The notes under the pieces are model-generated. The model saw only the letters and a program-made list of their open reading frames with translations. It made no database searches and was not told the DNA's origin. A program made the translations under genes and the position numbers. This document shows positions 24,010 to 33,161 of a stretch of DNA of 64,000 nt, piece after piece (the stretch's first letter is position 1; every line of letters starts with the position of its first letter). The stretch lies in contig CANRLF010000006.1 of the NCBI GenBank assembly GCA_947631395.1, forward strand, positions 1 through 64,000. Reading direction: 5' to 3'. Source of the stretch: an uncultured Oscillospiraceae bacterium (GTDB taxonomy: Bacteria; Bacillota; Clostridia; Oscillospirales; Oscillospiraceae).

Positions 24010-24671
24010 AAATATTGTTGGCCCTTTTTGCCGCCGCCACGCTGGCTCTGGCGGTCCTGGCCAGCAGGCTCGGGGTCGTGCTCAGCCGGTCAAGGCGGGA
24101 AAACGCGCGCCTGCGCGAGGTCGTGGCGCTGAGCTACCGGCACGGGCTGGGGGACGTGGAGGAGCTGAGGAGGCTACGGCACGACATGCGCCATTTCGCC
24201 CTTTTGAGCGGAGCGCCCTCCACCGCCGGTACCGAAGGTGACGGGGTCATTGGGGCGCTTGTGGAGCATTACAGCGGCCTTGCGGCGAAGCTGGGGGTGA
24301 CGGCGGACCTGAGCCTCCGGTTTGACGGCTGTGGGGAGGAGCTTGTGGCGGATCTGTGCCTTGTGTTGAGCAACCTTCTGGAAAACGCCGTGGAGGCCCT
24401 CCGCGGCCAGGAAAACGGGTGGCTGCGTGGCAGGAGCTACTGCGCCGAGGGCTATGTGTCGCTGGTGATAGGCAACTCCTGCGCCGCCCGCCTCCGGCGC
24501 CGCCACGGGGCGTATCTCTCGGGGAAGGCCAGGGGCCGCGTGGGGCTGGGCCTTGCCACCGTCCAGGACGTGGCCCGCCGCCACGGCGGGAAGGCCGTCT
24601 TTCGCTCCGACGGGAGGATGTTCACGGCGTCAGTGTTCATCCCAAAACGCATCGCCACAGACGAGCCGTAA
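24006..24671 (+). CDS. GHKL sensor kinase with short membrane anchor
   Basis: A 221-aa protein. ATG 24006 overlaps the regulator stop, so translation is coupled. One membrane helix (about 3-25) is the only sensor region, unlike AgrC, which has six. A phosphoacceptor box (LRRLRHDMRHF), N box (VLSNLLENAVEAL) and glycine box (VGLGLATVQDVARRHGG) follow, all intact. It likely phosphorylates the regulator just upstream. With almost no outer domain the signal is probably read in the membrane or cytoplasm, or through a partner protein. Confidence 0.92.
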   Translation: MKILLALFAAATLALAVLASRLGVVLSRSRRENARLREVVALSYRHGLGDVEELRRLRHDMRHFALLSGAPSTAGTEGDGVIGALVEHYSGLAAKLGVTADLSLRFDGCGEELVADLCLVLSNLLENAVEALRGQENGWLRGRSYCAEGYVSLVIGNSCAARLRRRHGAYLSGKARGRVGLGLATVQDVARRHGGKAVFRSDGRMFTASVFIPKRIATDEP

Positions 24672-24693
24672 ATTTAAGAGCTATGAAAAGAAC

Positions 24694-24746
24694 ATACGGT
24701 CCCGGGATTTGAGATCAGGATTTCAGATCCCGGGACCGTATTTTTT
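24694..24746. terminator. Terminator embedded in the 3' end of the converging gene
   Basis: A perfect 15-bp stem (24694-24708 with 24727-24741) followed by TTTTTT on the plus strand. The right arm and loop lie within the last codons of the minus-strand SpoIIE-like gene. Confidence 0.88.
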
Positions 24747-26634
24747 GTACGACCGTGACGGCGTCGGAGTCGGGGAGCTTTTCAAACAGGACACGCTCAC
24801 AGCTGCGGCGGATGAAGTCGGCGGCGTCCGAGTGGACACCGGGGTCGGTCATGGGGTCCACGCCGCCCATGGGGCCTCGGATACGGAACACGGCCAGGTC
24901 GTCATTGACGGCGCACTCGACCATGAAGCGGGCCTCCCCGTCGGCACGGCCCCGGCACAGCGCCATGAGCTCGTCCATCATAACAAGCGTCCTGGCAAGC
25001 TGTTTCCGCTCCACCCCGTTGGCGGTGAGCTGTTGGCCCACGAAATTCAAAAGCTCACCGGCGTCCCGGGCGTCGGCTGTTATGACGCAGTGGGCCTTCA
25101 TCCTGTCACGGCGGCAATATTCCAGCGCCATGAGGGCGTAGGGGCCCACGGACCGCAGGTCCCTGGCGAAAGCCCCGCCGGCGTCGCTGACGATCCTAAG
25201 CTGGTCATCAAGCTCCGCGGCCCGGGTGGCAGGCTCGTTCAGGACCCTCCTCAGCTCGAAGCGGAAGGGTCGTCCGTCACTGCCCTCGATGTCCTCCAGG
25301 CCCCGGGTGTGCAGAAAGAGCCTGTCGCCCTGATTGAGCTCCAGCTCTGTGGCGGTGTAGGACACGTTCTCGTTCTGGCCCATAGGCGCCTGGGGCATGA
25401 CGTCGATGCCCACGTAGCGTTCGTCGGCAAAGCGCATGAAAAGGGACTGACACGCGCCGGCGTTGACGAGCTTCATACGTCCCGTGACGCCGTCCAGCTC
25501 GCCCACCGTGACATTCAAGTACATCGCCCCGCCGCTCAGCTCCCAGAGCTGACGGTTGGCGGCGCTGACGGACTCCTCCAGCGACAGGCCGGAGCTCAGG
25601 CGGCTCTTCAGGGCGGTCCTGGCGATGACGGTAAAAAGCGCCTGAGATATGCCGTCGCCGGAGGCCTCCCCCGTGATAAAGCCGAGCCGTTGATTTTCGT
25701 CCACAAAATAGTCGTAAAAGCACCCGTTCAAAAGCCGCCCCTCGCCCCGCGTGTCGCCGCTCAGGCGAAACGGGTAGTCCCGGTCCCGCGGAAGCTCCTT
25801 TGGGCGGATGGCGTCGTTTATCTCGCGGGCAAGGGCCATGTCGTTCTCTTTCCTCTGGACCTCCAGCGCAAGCTCCTGCTGACGGAGGTCGTTTGCCTCG
25901 ATCTCCGTCAGCATAACGCGAAAGGAGTCGGCCAGCGCCGCAAACTCGGGGCTGGCGGTGAAGCGGAGCTTTGAGAAGGCCTGGCGGTTCTCGCCGCCGG
26001 TGTACTCCGCGGCGGCGGCAGTGAGGCTGTTCACCGGGGCGACGACGGTCTTTTTCACAACAAGCCGGTACAGCGCCCCGAGCATCAGCGCCAGTATCGC
26101 CGCCCCGCCCATAGCCGCGGCGGAGTAAATTCGGGTCCGCCTGACGGTGGGGCTCATGTCAAATTCCACCACGGCGTAATATACCCTATCGCCCATGATC
26201 ACCGGGGCCGGGGACGTGACGGCGGAGTTGCCGGCCCATGCGCGCGGCCCCACCTCCGCCCCCTCAAGAAGGTCCTCGAGGGTGTATAGGCCCAGGTCAA
26301 AGCCGGGCTGGGAGGCGTCGTATTCACTGCTGACGATCACGGGGTTGGCTTTGCGGCTCGGGGCGCATATGTATACCCGCCTGGCTCCGGCCCCGTCCCG
26401 TATCTCCCTGAGGCGCTCGGCAAGCGCGGTATCCGTAAGGTCCGCGTCAGATAAGCTCCCCGCCAGCTTACGGGCCAGCTCCATGCCCAGCTCTCCGCGC
26501 TCCCGGGCAGCGTTGCCGGTGTACCAAATCGCCCCGGCGAATATGGAGGCGGCCGCCAGCACAAGGCCCATCACCACGGCCGCCGCCACTAAAGACGGGG
26601 CCAGCCCGGGTCCGCGCCCCCTGCCGTTTTTCAT
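24715..26634 (-). CDS. SpoIIE/RsbU-type membrane pseudophosphatase, last gene of eCIS operon
   Basis: A 639-aa protein with two membrane helices (about 10-35 and 170-192) around an outer sensor region, a HAMP-like linker, a SpoIIE-type PP2C domain (about 255-470) and a degenerate GHKL/RsbW-like tail. The metal-binding motifs are altered. GGDFYDF has become NGCFYDYF, GDVSGKG has become GEASGDG, and TDG has become TRG, so two of three key aspartates are gone. The ATPase tail has no Asn in its N box. It is therefore unlikely to hydrolyse phosphate and more likely senses or scaffolds. It follows the AAA+ gene by 15 bp and closes the injection-system operon. Confidence 0.85.
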   Translation of the reverse strand: MKNGRGRGPGLAPSLVAAAVVMGLVLAAASIFAGAIWYTGNAARERGELGMELARKLAGSLSDADLTDTALAERLREIRDGAGARRVYICAPSRKANPVIVSSEYDASQPGFDLGLYTLEDLLEGAEVGPRAWAGNSAVTSPAPVIMGDRVYYAVVEFDMSPTVRRTRIYSAAAMGGAAILALMLGALYRLVVKKTVVAPVNSLTAAAAEYTGGENRQAFSKLRFTASPEFAALADSFRVMLTEIEANDLRQQELALEVQRKENDMALAREINDAIRPKELPRDRDYPFRLSGDTRGEGRLLNGCFYDYFVDENQRLGFITGEASGDGISQALFTVIARTALKSRLSSGLSLEESVSAANRQLWELSGGAMYLNVTVGELDGVTGRMKLVNAGACQSLFMRFADERYVGIDVMPQAPMGQNENVSYTATELELNQGDRLFLHTRGLEDIEGSDGRPFRFELRRVLNEPATRAAELDDQLRIVSDAGGAFARDLRSVGPYALMALEYCRRDRMKAHCVITADARDAGELLNFVGQQLTANGVERKQLARTLVMMDELMALCRGRADGEARFMVECAVNDDLAVFRIRGPMGGVDPMTDPGVHSDAADFIRRSCERVLFEKLPDSDAVTVVQKIRSRDLKS

Positions 26635-26649
26635 TGCCGCACCTCCCGC

Positions 26650-28791
26650 TCAAGAGTCGAGAAGGTCCGCGTACTCGCGAAGCTCCTCCCGCACCACGAC
26701 TATCCCGTTCTTCTTCATCTCGCCCACGGCGGCCTTCAGAAGGTGCCTCATGCCGATGGGCTCTCCCGCCCCGGCGGCCATAAACGCCGCCGACAGGACG
26801 ATATTTTTGATGTGGCCTCCGGCCAGCTCAAATCTCTCCGCCAGGAACGCCCAGTCGATGTCGTCGCTGAGCGGCGCCGCGTCGGGCACGGTCCGGCGGT
26901 ATATCTCCTCCCGCGCCCGGGCGTCCGGGAATGGGAAGCGCACCACATATGTCACGCGGCGCATGAACGCCTCGTCCATATTGCCGATAAGGTTCGTGGC
27001 CATGATACACACGCCGTCGTACTCCTCGATCTGCTGAAGGAGGTAAGCCACCTCCACGTTGGCGTTCCGGTCGTTGGCGTCCTTCACCTCGCCGCGCTTG
27101 CCGAACAGGGCGTCGCACTCATCGAAAAAGAGGATGCAGTTGGACTTCCGGGCCTCGGTGAACACGTCATGAAGGTTCTTCTCCGTCTCGCCGATATACT
27201 TTGAGACTATTTGGGAGATGTTTATCTTGTACATCTCCATATTAAGCTCCGTGGCGATGACCTGGGCGCACATGGTCTTGCCCGTGCCGGGAGCTCCGGC
27301 GAAAAGGACGCTCAGGCCCCGGCCATAGGCGATTTTCTTATCGAAGCCCCACTGGTTATAGACCCGGTATTTGTATTTTATATGGCCTACCGCCCGCCTT
27401 AGGAGCTCCTTCTGCTCCTCGGGCATGACCACGTCGTCCCAGCCGAAATTTGGCCGCACCCGGCGCGCCAGGTCGCCCAGTCTGTGGACCGCCTGGCGGA
27501 AACAGCACCGGTGTATCTCCTCCGCGGAGACGCGGTCACCGCCGTCAAGCCGCGTGACGCCTACGGCCTCACGGCAGGCGGCCTCCACCTGACGCGGCGA
27601 GAAGCGGAACTTGGCCGCCAGCTCCTCCACGGTCACCGAGTCCTCAAGAGGCATGTCGCCCAGGTACGCCTTGAAAAGGCGTATCCGGCCGTCCTCATCG
27701 GTCTCGGGTATATCCAGCTCCACGGTCACACGCTCAAGCCGGACACGCATCGGGCTTTCCGTGAGGAAAAATACGTTATCGGAGCTTGGCTCAAGGTCCA
27801 TTATGTCCCGGATGAGCCGGGGCTCCGTGGGCGTGCCGCCGTCCCGGTCCGGGCTTTCCAGGCGGCCGAAGGCGATGTCCGCGCCGGTCATCCGGGCGGC
27901 CAGTACGCCGTCGGCGGCCCTGTCGAGCCGGTCGTCGCAGTCGAGGTCCACGAATATACAGCGGCTCCCGCGCCTTACGCACAGGTGCTCCACCTGAAGA
28001 CGCTTTCCCGAGCCGGGGCCGCCGGTGATGCACACGGCGCGTTTCCCGGGCTCCGCCGTGAGGACGTCCAGGCGCTTTGCTATCTCGGTATCCGTGACCA
28101 GCGGTCCCGCGGGGCTGTGGCGCTTCCCGTCAAAAAGGCGCAGGCCCGGGGCCCGGGCGATTTCGCCGGTGCTGAGAAATTCCAGTACCAGCGGCCTTAG
28201 CAGGAGCGTCCCCGCCGCCAGCTCGCCGCTGTCAAATAGGGCCGTGAAGGCGTCACGGCGGTAAAACCGGGACAGGAAGCCCTCCATATTCTCCCCCTCC
28301 GGGAGGAAGAGCTGAGTGGCCAGGGACACCGTGGGGAGCTTGCGATTTATATCGTCCTGTAGATATGCCAGGAGCTTTTCATATTTCCCGTCCAGAGCCA
28401 CGGCGTAGCTCATGGCCAGGCACCCGCGGTCAAAGGCGTCAAGTCCGCACCGCTCAGGCAGGGCGATAAGTGGAAATCGCTCCGCTGTGCGGCTGAGGCG
28501 CGTCCTGATGACGGCCACGGCTCCGGAAAGCTGTGCGCGCTCCAGGGCGTCCAGCCGGGAATTTAAGCCACGTTGGGCGGCCTTTGTCAGGTTGTGCTCG
28601 AACTCCTCGCGGCTCACCACGAGGCCCATCATATTGCGCAGGTCGTTTTTCGGGCCGACCCACTGGTGCCGGCGGTAGAAAAAGTAAAGCGTCAGGTCCA
28701 GCCAGGCGAAGATGTCGTCCATCAGCTCCCACTGGCTGGCATAGCCCCGGTCAAGCTCCCGGGCGGGCACGTCAAACTCTTGATCTTCCAT
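26650..28791 (-). CDS. eCIS-associated AAA+ ATPase (Afp15/PVC15-like)
   Basis: A 713-aa protein. The C-terminal AAA+ module (about 475-690) has Walker A GAPGTGKT, Walker B ILFFDECDALF, sensor ATN and the arginine finger region FMRRVTYVVRFPF. A preceding domain (about 255-440) has a Walker-like GGPGSGKR and looks like a second, degenerate AAA unit. The N-terminal 200 residues are helical. AAA+ ATPases of this type accompany almost all eCIS loci and are thought to help assembly or cargo loading. It lies between the PAAR-like gene and the pseudophosphatase. Confidence 0.93.
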   Translation of the reverse strand: MEDQEFDVPARELDRGYASQWELMDDIFAWLDLTLYFFYRRHQWVGPKNDLRNMMGLVVSREEFEHNLTKAAQRGLNSRLDALERAQLSGAVAVIRTRLSRTAERFPLIALPERCGLDAFDRGCLAMSYAVALDGKYEKLLAYLQDDINRKLPTVSLATQLFLPEGENMEGFLSRFYRRDAFTALFDSGELAAGTLLLRPLVLEFLSTGEIARAPGLRLFDGKRHSPAGPLVTDTEIAKRLDVLTAEPGKRAVCITGGPGSGKRLQVEHLCVRRGSRCIFVDLDCDDRLDRAADGVLAARMTGADIAFGRLESPDRDGGTPTEPRLIRDIMDLEPSSDNVFFLTESPMRVRLERVTVELDIPETDEDGRIRLFKAYLGDMPLEDSVTVEELAAKFRFSPRQVEAACREAVGVTRLDGGDRVSAEEIHRCCFRQAVHRLGDLARRVRPNFGWDDVVMPEEQKELLRRAVGHIKYKYRVYNQWGFDKKIAYGRGLSVLFAGAPGTGKTMCAQVIATELNMEMYKINISQIVSKYIGETEKNLHDVFTEARKSNCILFFDECDALFGKRGEVKDANDRNANVEVAYLLQQIEEYDGVCIMATNLIGNMDEAFMRRVTYVVRFPFPDARAREEIYRRTVPDAAPLSDDIDWAFLAERFELAGGHIKNIVLSAAFMAAGAGEPIGMRHLLKAAVGEMKKNGIVVVREELREYADLLDS

Positions 28792-28801
28792 ATCTCATCC
28801 C

Positions 28802-29179
28802 TCAGGGCGTCTTGACTGTCATGGCGGGGGTCATCGCGGCCTGGATGACGCCGCCCCATGCGCACATGAGCTTGCTTGTGTTATTAAGAAGCGGCTTTTT
28901 GTTCACCAGCACCGTCGGCGCTCCGGGTACCCAGGGGGCCGCGGTCACGGGCACACAGGGCATCGGGGTCAGCACCCCGAGGGCCGCCGCGGTGGCGGAG
29001 GCCACGGTGGGGTTTGCAAGGCTGGAGCACATGCCGAAGGTGGGGAATTTGTTGTCCATTATCGTGGCCGCCGGTTGCTTTGACATCATCACCGTCTGAT
29101 TGCTCGTCACCGTAAGCGGGCATGGGGTCATGCCAAAGGAACAGGTGCACATTGCCGTCATTACCATAGGATTTGCCAT
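28802..29179 (-). CDS. PAAR-like spike-tip protein (DUF4280)
   Basis: A 125-aa protein rich in Met, Pro, Cys and small residues with the DUF4280 pattern: MANPMVM..AMCTCSFG near the start, CPLTVTS, TFGMCSSLANPTVA, GVLTPMPCVPV and a C-terminal LLNNTSKLMCAWGGVI. PAAR-like proteins cap the spike with a metal-bound point and may link effectors. The ribosome site AAGGAG is strong. It is 10 bp from the AAA+ gene. The 72-bp gap before it carries a TGTCGAA and a small GC hairpin. Confidence 0.9.
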   Translation of the reverse strand: MANPMVMTAMCTCSFGMTPCPLTVTSNQTVMMSKQPAATIMDNKFPTFGMCSSLANPTVASATAAALGVLTPMPCVPVTAAPWVPGAPTVLVNKKPLLNNTSKLMCAWGGVIQAAMTPAMTVKTP

Positions 29180-29251
29180 ATCGTTCTCCTTTTCTCAGAC
29201 TGTCGAAAAAGGTCAGTAAAGCCCTCGGGCGCTCCGCCCGACGCCGGGCCG

Positions 29252-29980
29252 TCACGTCACCGTGACGGCCATACTGTTCTCACCGTCCATGAGTGCGCCG
29301 GTGGCAAGGAGCTTCTGGCGGTCATCAAATATGAGCACCTCGCATGGGGCCCGGAGCACCGCGGTAAAGATGCCGTCGGGCCCCGTGCGATAGCTCTGGG
29401 CCGGGAGCAGCCGCCGGCCCCGGAGGTGGTCTTTTTCAAGGGGAGCGGCGAAGTCGCCGGTCTCGCCATCAAGCTCCCGAAGGGTGACGAGCTCGCTGTC
29501 CGGGCCGTCCTCGATGAGGTACGTGGCCGGGGCCGTCACGGCTCCGGGGCGCTTGGTATATAGCCGCGCCCTGGTGTCGCCCGGCGCGGTGGAGCTCTGG
29601 GCCAGCTTTATCTCCGGCTCCGCGGCGAGGGCCAGCCAGAGGCGCTTTCCCCCGACGGCCCGGCCGTTTCCGGTGACGGTCACCCGCAGTGTGGTCGCTC
29701 CCGGTGGGAGGGGACAGCAGGGCTTCATTGTCACGTTCAGCTCCGCCGTGCCGTCACCGGCCTTAAATTCCACCTGCTCGTCCGCGTATCCCCGGCGGCT
29801 CAGCGTAAGCCTGTGTATGCCCGGCGACAGGTCCACCAGCACAAGGTAGCCCTCTTTTTTAAGTACGGGCCTGTATGACCGCCCGTCAAGGGCGCATTTG
29901 AAGCCGGAGGGGGCCAATATGTCGCCGGTGTAGCTGTCCCGCGCCAGGATCACGGCGTCGGCGTGGACGCTTACGCTCAT
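29252..29980 (-). CDS. eCIS-locus protein with PEGA-like/beta-sandwich repeats
   Basis: A 242-aa protein that I do not recognise as a family. It is beta-rich. The first ~90 residues resemble PEGA/carboxypeptidase-regulatory modules (GYLVLVDLSPGIHRLTLSRRGY..). The remainder has two more strands-and-turns units (TLRVTVTGNGRAVGGKRLWLAL; GIFTAVLRAPCEVLIFDD). There is no signal peptide. It overlaps the DUF4255 gene by 4 bp and sits just before the PAAR-like gene, where cargo or tip-extension proteins often lie in injection-system loci. A structural adaptor or a cargo-binding protein is possible. Confidence 0.6.
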   Translation of the reverse strand: MSVSVHADAVILARDSYTGDILAPSGFKCALDGRSYRPVLKKEGYLVLVDLSPGIHRLTLSRRGYADEQVEFKAGDGTAELNVTMKPCCPLPPGATTLRVTVTGNGRAVGGKRLWLALAAEPEIKLAQSSTAPGDTRARLYTKRPGAVTAPATYLIEDGPDSELVTLRELDGETGDFAAPLEKDHLRGRRLLPAQSYRTGPDGIFTAVLRAPCEVLIFDDRQKLLATGALMDGENSMAVTVT

Positions 29981-30564
29981 CTTCCTCCCTCCCCGATAAG
30001 CGACGTGTCGACCGTGACGTCCGTGACCCGGGTCACCCGGCGCTCACGGCGGGAGTCGATCTCCACGTTGCTCAGGAGCACCACGAAGGACAGCTTGTAG
30101 CTTTTGGAGTCGTCGTTCCATATTTTAAGGAGCTGTTCCATAGGGGTCCGCTCAAGCATCACGCACACTCTGGCGTTCCGGTCCTTCAGTGAGCCGCTGA
30201 GGTATTTAGCGTCGATGGAGGGGTGGTCCCTCAGCACCTGAAGGGCCGCGCCGATAAGCCTGTACCGGTCCGCCTCCCGTAGCTGCAGGGGGGCCTTGGA
30301 GTGGGCCGTCACGAGAAATCTCATGTTGTAGCGGGCGGGGCTTACGCGCTGGAGGTCGCGGCCGACCTGCCGGTAGCCGCTATCGCCGTTTTGGTTGTCC
30401 TCCTCCACCTGAAAAAGCCACACAGTGAGTTGATAGTTCTCGTTCTCGTGGGGGGAGCAGAGGGCTATCAGCTCCCTGTCGGCCACGGGCTCCGGCGTGA
30501 GCCGGTCCCGAAGCAGCTCCACAAGGGCCGTTCCGGCCTCCACGAGCGCCGTGTAATCTGCCAT
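29977..30564 (-). CDS. DUF4255 cap/terminator protein (Pvc16/Afp16-like)
   Basis: A 195-aa protein with the Pvc16 N-terminal-domain pattern: YTALVEAGTALVELLRDRL, IALCSPHENENYQLTVWLFQV, NMRFLVTAHS and RYRLIGAALQVLRDHPSI. It ends with a basic stretch and a flexible tail. In Afp and PVC the homologue closes the far end of the sheath-tube and sets its end. Start and stop overlap or abut neighbours, in the same operon as the AAA+ and PAAR-like genes. Confidence 0.92.
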   Translation of the reverse strand: MADYTALVEAGTALVELLRDRLTPEPVADRELIALCSPHENENYQLTVWLFQVEEDNQNGDSGYRQVGRDLQRVSPARYNMRFLVTAHSKAPLQLREADRYRLIGAALQVLRDHPSIDAKYLSGSLKDRNARVCVMLERTPMEQLLKIWNDDSKSYKLSFVVLLSNVEIDSRRERRVTRVTDVTVDTSLIGEGGR

Positions 30565-30603
30565 ATCGTCCTCCTGTCTGCCGCAAGGGCGTAGGTTACC
30601 ATG

Positions 30604-33114
30604 TCATGTCGCCGGGACGTCCTCCCCCGGCGCGGCGGGGTCCTCCGGATACTCGTCTATCCAAGGGTCCTGGATGGCGTTCTCCTCCGCCTCGGCGACG
30701 GCCTCCGCCACGCTGGCGTCCCTCAGGGCGGCGAAGGGTCCCGGGTACCAGCTGTACTTTCCCGCCAGCCACCCTCCGGACAGGGTGTTGAGGCTGTTGA
30801 ACGCGCCTGAGCACGAGGCTACCGCCTGGAAAAGGGAGGCTACGGCGTCGTTTACGCCGCACTGGGCGCTGTACAGCTCCGATCTGCCCACCTCTCCCGT
30901 GGCGTAGGCGTCGGTCACCCGCGTCAGGGCCTCGGCGCTCCTGTCAAGGGCGCTCCGGGCCTGGGTGAGTCTGTCATAGGCCATGGTCAGGTCCAGGGTC
31001 TTAAGTTTTACCTCCGTAATTACCGCGGACGCGTCCACCTCGTACCGGCCCGCGGCCAGATCCGTGGCGTATTGGATTGCCGCGTCGTACAGGTCGTCTG
31101 CCTTCAATTTGCTCAGGTCCGTCGCCAGCATCACCGCCGTCAGGTCCCGGCCCTCCACATTCACCCCCGTCAGGCCCTCGGCGGTGACCCGGGCCTGCCG
31201 GAGCATAATATCGAGCTGATTTAGCCGGTGGTCCAGGTCCTCTACGGCGGCCGCGGCGTCACTTACGGCGGTCTCGTCCGCAAGGCCCCGGCTATATCTG
31301 GTCCGCTGTTCCTCCAGCATAAGCTCCAGCAGAGGCCGTGAGGCCCCAAGGGCCGCGGCGGCCTGGTCGTAAGCGCAGGCGTTTATGAGGGCGTCCATCA
31401 GCGATTGTCCCTCGTCCAGGTCCTTCACGGCGTACAGCATGGCCGTCACGTTTGCGGGGGGCTTCTTTTTGCCTGTGGAGCCGCCCCCGCCGACGGTGGA
31501 GGGCACGTCGATGCCCATCTTATTCAGGGCCTCCGCAAGTCCGCCAACGGTCTGCTGGGCCGAGGACAGCGCCCCGTCCACCATGGTGACCTCAGGCGCG
31601 TCAAGGCCGCCGATCACGGCCCAGACTATCATAAACGGCGGCGACTCCTCCTCCGGACAGACGAGGGACATGTTGTGTCCCTCATAGAAAAAGACGCTCT
31701 GGGCAAAGTCGCCCGCCACTCCACCGCCGGGGACATATATCGTGCCGTGGGACCGGTCGCTCTCAATGAGCTTATCCCCCACATTTTCCGCCCACTCCTC
31801 GGCCTCCTCCCGGGTCTGCCAGGGGAGGAGCCGCAAGGCGGCGCCTTCCGGGGAGAGCCAGCCTCTGAATGCCCCGGGGTCCCCCTCGTCGGTGCGGTAG
31901 GTACTCAGGACCGTGAGCCCGAGGTCGTTATTTATCATCAAAAAGCCGCCGCCGTTGCGCTTCGTCTCTGATACCGACGCTTCGCAGAACGCCTCCCGGA
32001 GGTCGTCGGCCTTCAGGGAAAGGAGCCACTGGCCGTCTATACTGCCCCTGTCCATGGCGCCCTTGTATATCGCCTTGCCGCTGGGGGCGTAGACCGTCCC
32101 GAAGCCGTCGGGCGTGAGGTCGTCGGCGCCGCCCTCGTACCAGAGTTCCCCGTCTATATACCACCGGATCCGGTCGCCGCCGGAGCCGTTGACAAATTCC
32201 GACTCTATCCTGTCGCCGTTTTCCAAATATACAGCGCCCTGGCCGTTATATTTGCCGTCGGCAAAGCCGCCGGTGTATAGCACGGAGCCGTCCTGGCGGT
32301 ACAGGGTGCCTGTGCCGTCAAATTTCCCGTCCGCGAAACCGCCCTTATACATGGCCTCACCGTTCGGGTAGTACTCCGTGCCCTGGCCGTTATACAGGCC
32401 CTTTGAAAAGCTGCCCTCATATATCCTGGCGCCGTCGGACCAGGCCGTCCCGGGGCCCTCGAACAGGCCCTCGCTGAAGCGGCCCTGATAAACCGCCAGG
32501 CCGTTTTCGTACAATGTGCCACTGCCCTGGTATTTGTTTTCCTCAAAGCCCCCCTCATAGAGGAGCACACCCTCCTTATAGCTCCTGCCGGTTCCGGACT
32601 TCACCCCGGCCACAAAGGGTCCCTCGTAGGACACCCGGCCCTCCCCGTCGTACTCCTTCCCCTGCCCCTCAAGAAGGCCGTCCTCAAGCCTTCCGGAGTA
32701 CATGGGGATCGTTTTGTCCCTGTCGGCGTAGACTATGACCTGTCCGGTCCAGTTCTCCACCCGGTCATCCTCCACGTAAAATCTGGCCGTCAGAAAGTGG
32801 CTCAGTATGAAGGGCCAGGCTATGTAATAGCAGAACAGGCCCAGAAGGATCGCCCCTATCACCGCGAAGGCGATGAAGGATTTTGAGATGAACAGTCTGC
32901 TCGTCTCAATATAGTCCTCCCGCTTCGTGGGCTTCTGCATCGCCGCCGTGACCTCCTGGACGGAGTCACCCGCCGCCTTTGTGGCACGGCGCGAGAAGCT
33001 GACGAGCTTGCCGAGGCGGTCCCTCACGCCGGCCACAGTCCTCAGGAAAAGCGCCCGGACCGTCCGGAAAAATACCCCGAAGGCGGACGATATTCTTCTG
33101 AAAAAATAGTCCAT
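30604..33114 (-). CDS. Membrane MORN-repeat protein with TolC-like helical C-terminus
   Basis: An 836-aa protein. A basic N-terminus and one membrane helix (about 75-100) precede about ten MORN repeats at about 125-350 (YEGGFEENKYQGSGTLYENG type). A globular middle follows, then a long helical, Ala/Leu/Arg-rich coiled-coil region (about 560-800) with TolC-like spacing (DAYATGEVGRSELYSAQ). MORN repeats bind membranes or protein partners. It lies between the cap gene and a tail-anchored protein inside the eCIS operon. Such a protein is not part of Afp/PVC and could dock the injection particle to the cell membrane. That role is inference. Confidence 0.85.
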   Translation of the reverse strand: MDYFFRRISSAFGVFFRTVRALFLRTVAGVRDRLGKLVSFSRRATKAAGDSVQEVTAAMQKPTKREDYIETSRLFISKSFIAFAVIGAILLGLFCYYIAWPFILSHFLTARFYVEDDRVENWTGQVIVYADRDKTIPMYSGRLEDGLLEGQGKEYDGEGRVSYEGPFVAGVKSGTGRSYKEGVLLYEGGFEENKYQGSGTLYENGLAVYQGRFSEGLFEGPGTAWSDGARIYEGSFSKGLYNGQGTEYYPNGEAMYKGGFADGKFDGTGTLYRQDGSVLYTGGFADGKYNGQGAVYLENGDRIESEFVNGSGGDRIRWYIDGELWYEGGADDLTPDGFGTVYAPSGKAIYKGAMDRGSIDGQWLLSLKADDLREAFCEASVSETKRNGGGFLMINNDLGLTVLSTYRTDEGDPGAFRGWLSPEGAALRLLPWQTREEAEEWAENVGDKLIESDRSHGTIYVPGGGVAGDFAQSVFFYEGHNMSLVCPEEESPPFMIVWAVIGGLDAPEVTMVDGALSSAQQTVGGLAEALNKMGIDVPSTVGGGGSTGKKKPPANVTAMLYAVKDLDEGQSLMDALINACAYDQAAAALGASRPLLELMLEEQRTRYSRGLADETAVSDAAAAVEDLDHRLNQLDIMLRQARVTAEGLTGVNVEGRDLTAVMLATDLSKLKADDLYDAAIQYATDLAAGRYEVDASAVITEVKLKTLDLTMAYDRLTQARSALDRSAEALTRVTDAYATGEVGRSELYSAQCGVNDAVASLFQAVASCSGAFNSLNTLSGGWLAGKYSWYPGPFAALRDASVAEAVAEAEENAIQDPWIDEYPEDPAAPGEDVPAT

Positions 33115-33161
33115 TCACTGACCTCCATGCCGCGCCGGCGCGGCCACAGGTGAAAGGCGTC

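Noticed and set aside
24553..25974. Long plus-strand frame opposite the SpoIIE-like gene
   Set aside because: Starts inside the kinase gene in another frame and runs through the terminator, so it is a shadow frame.
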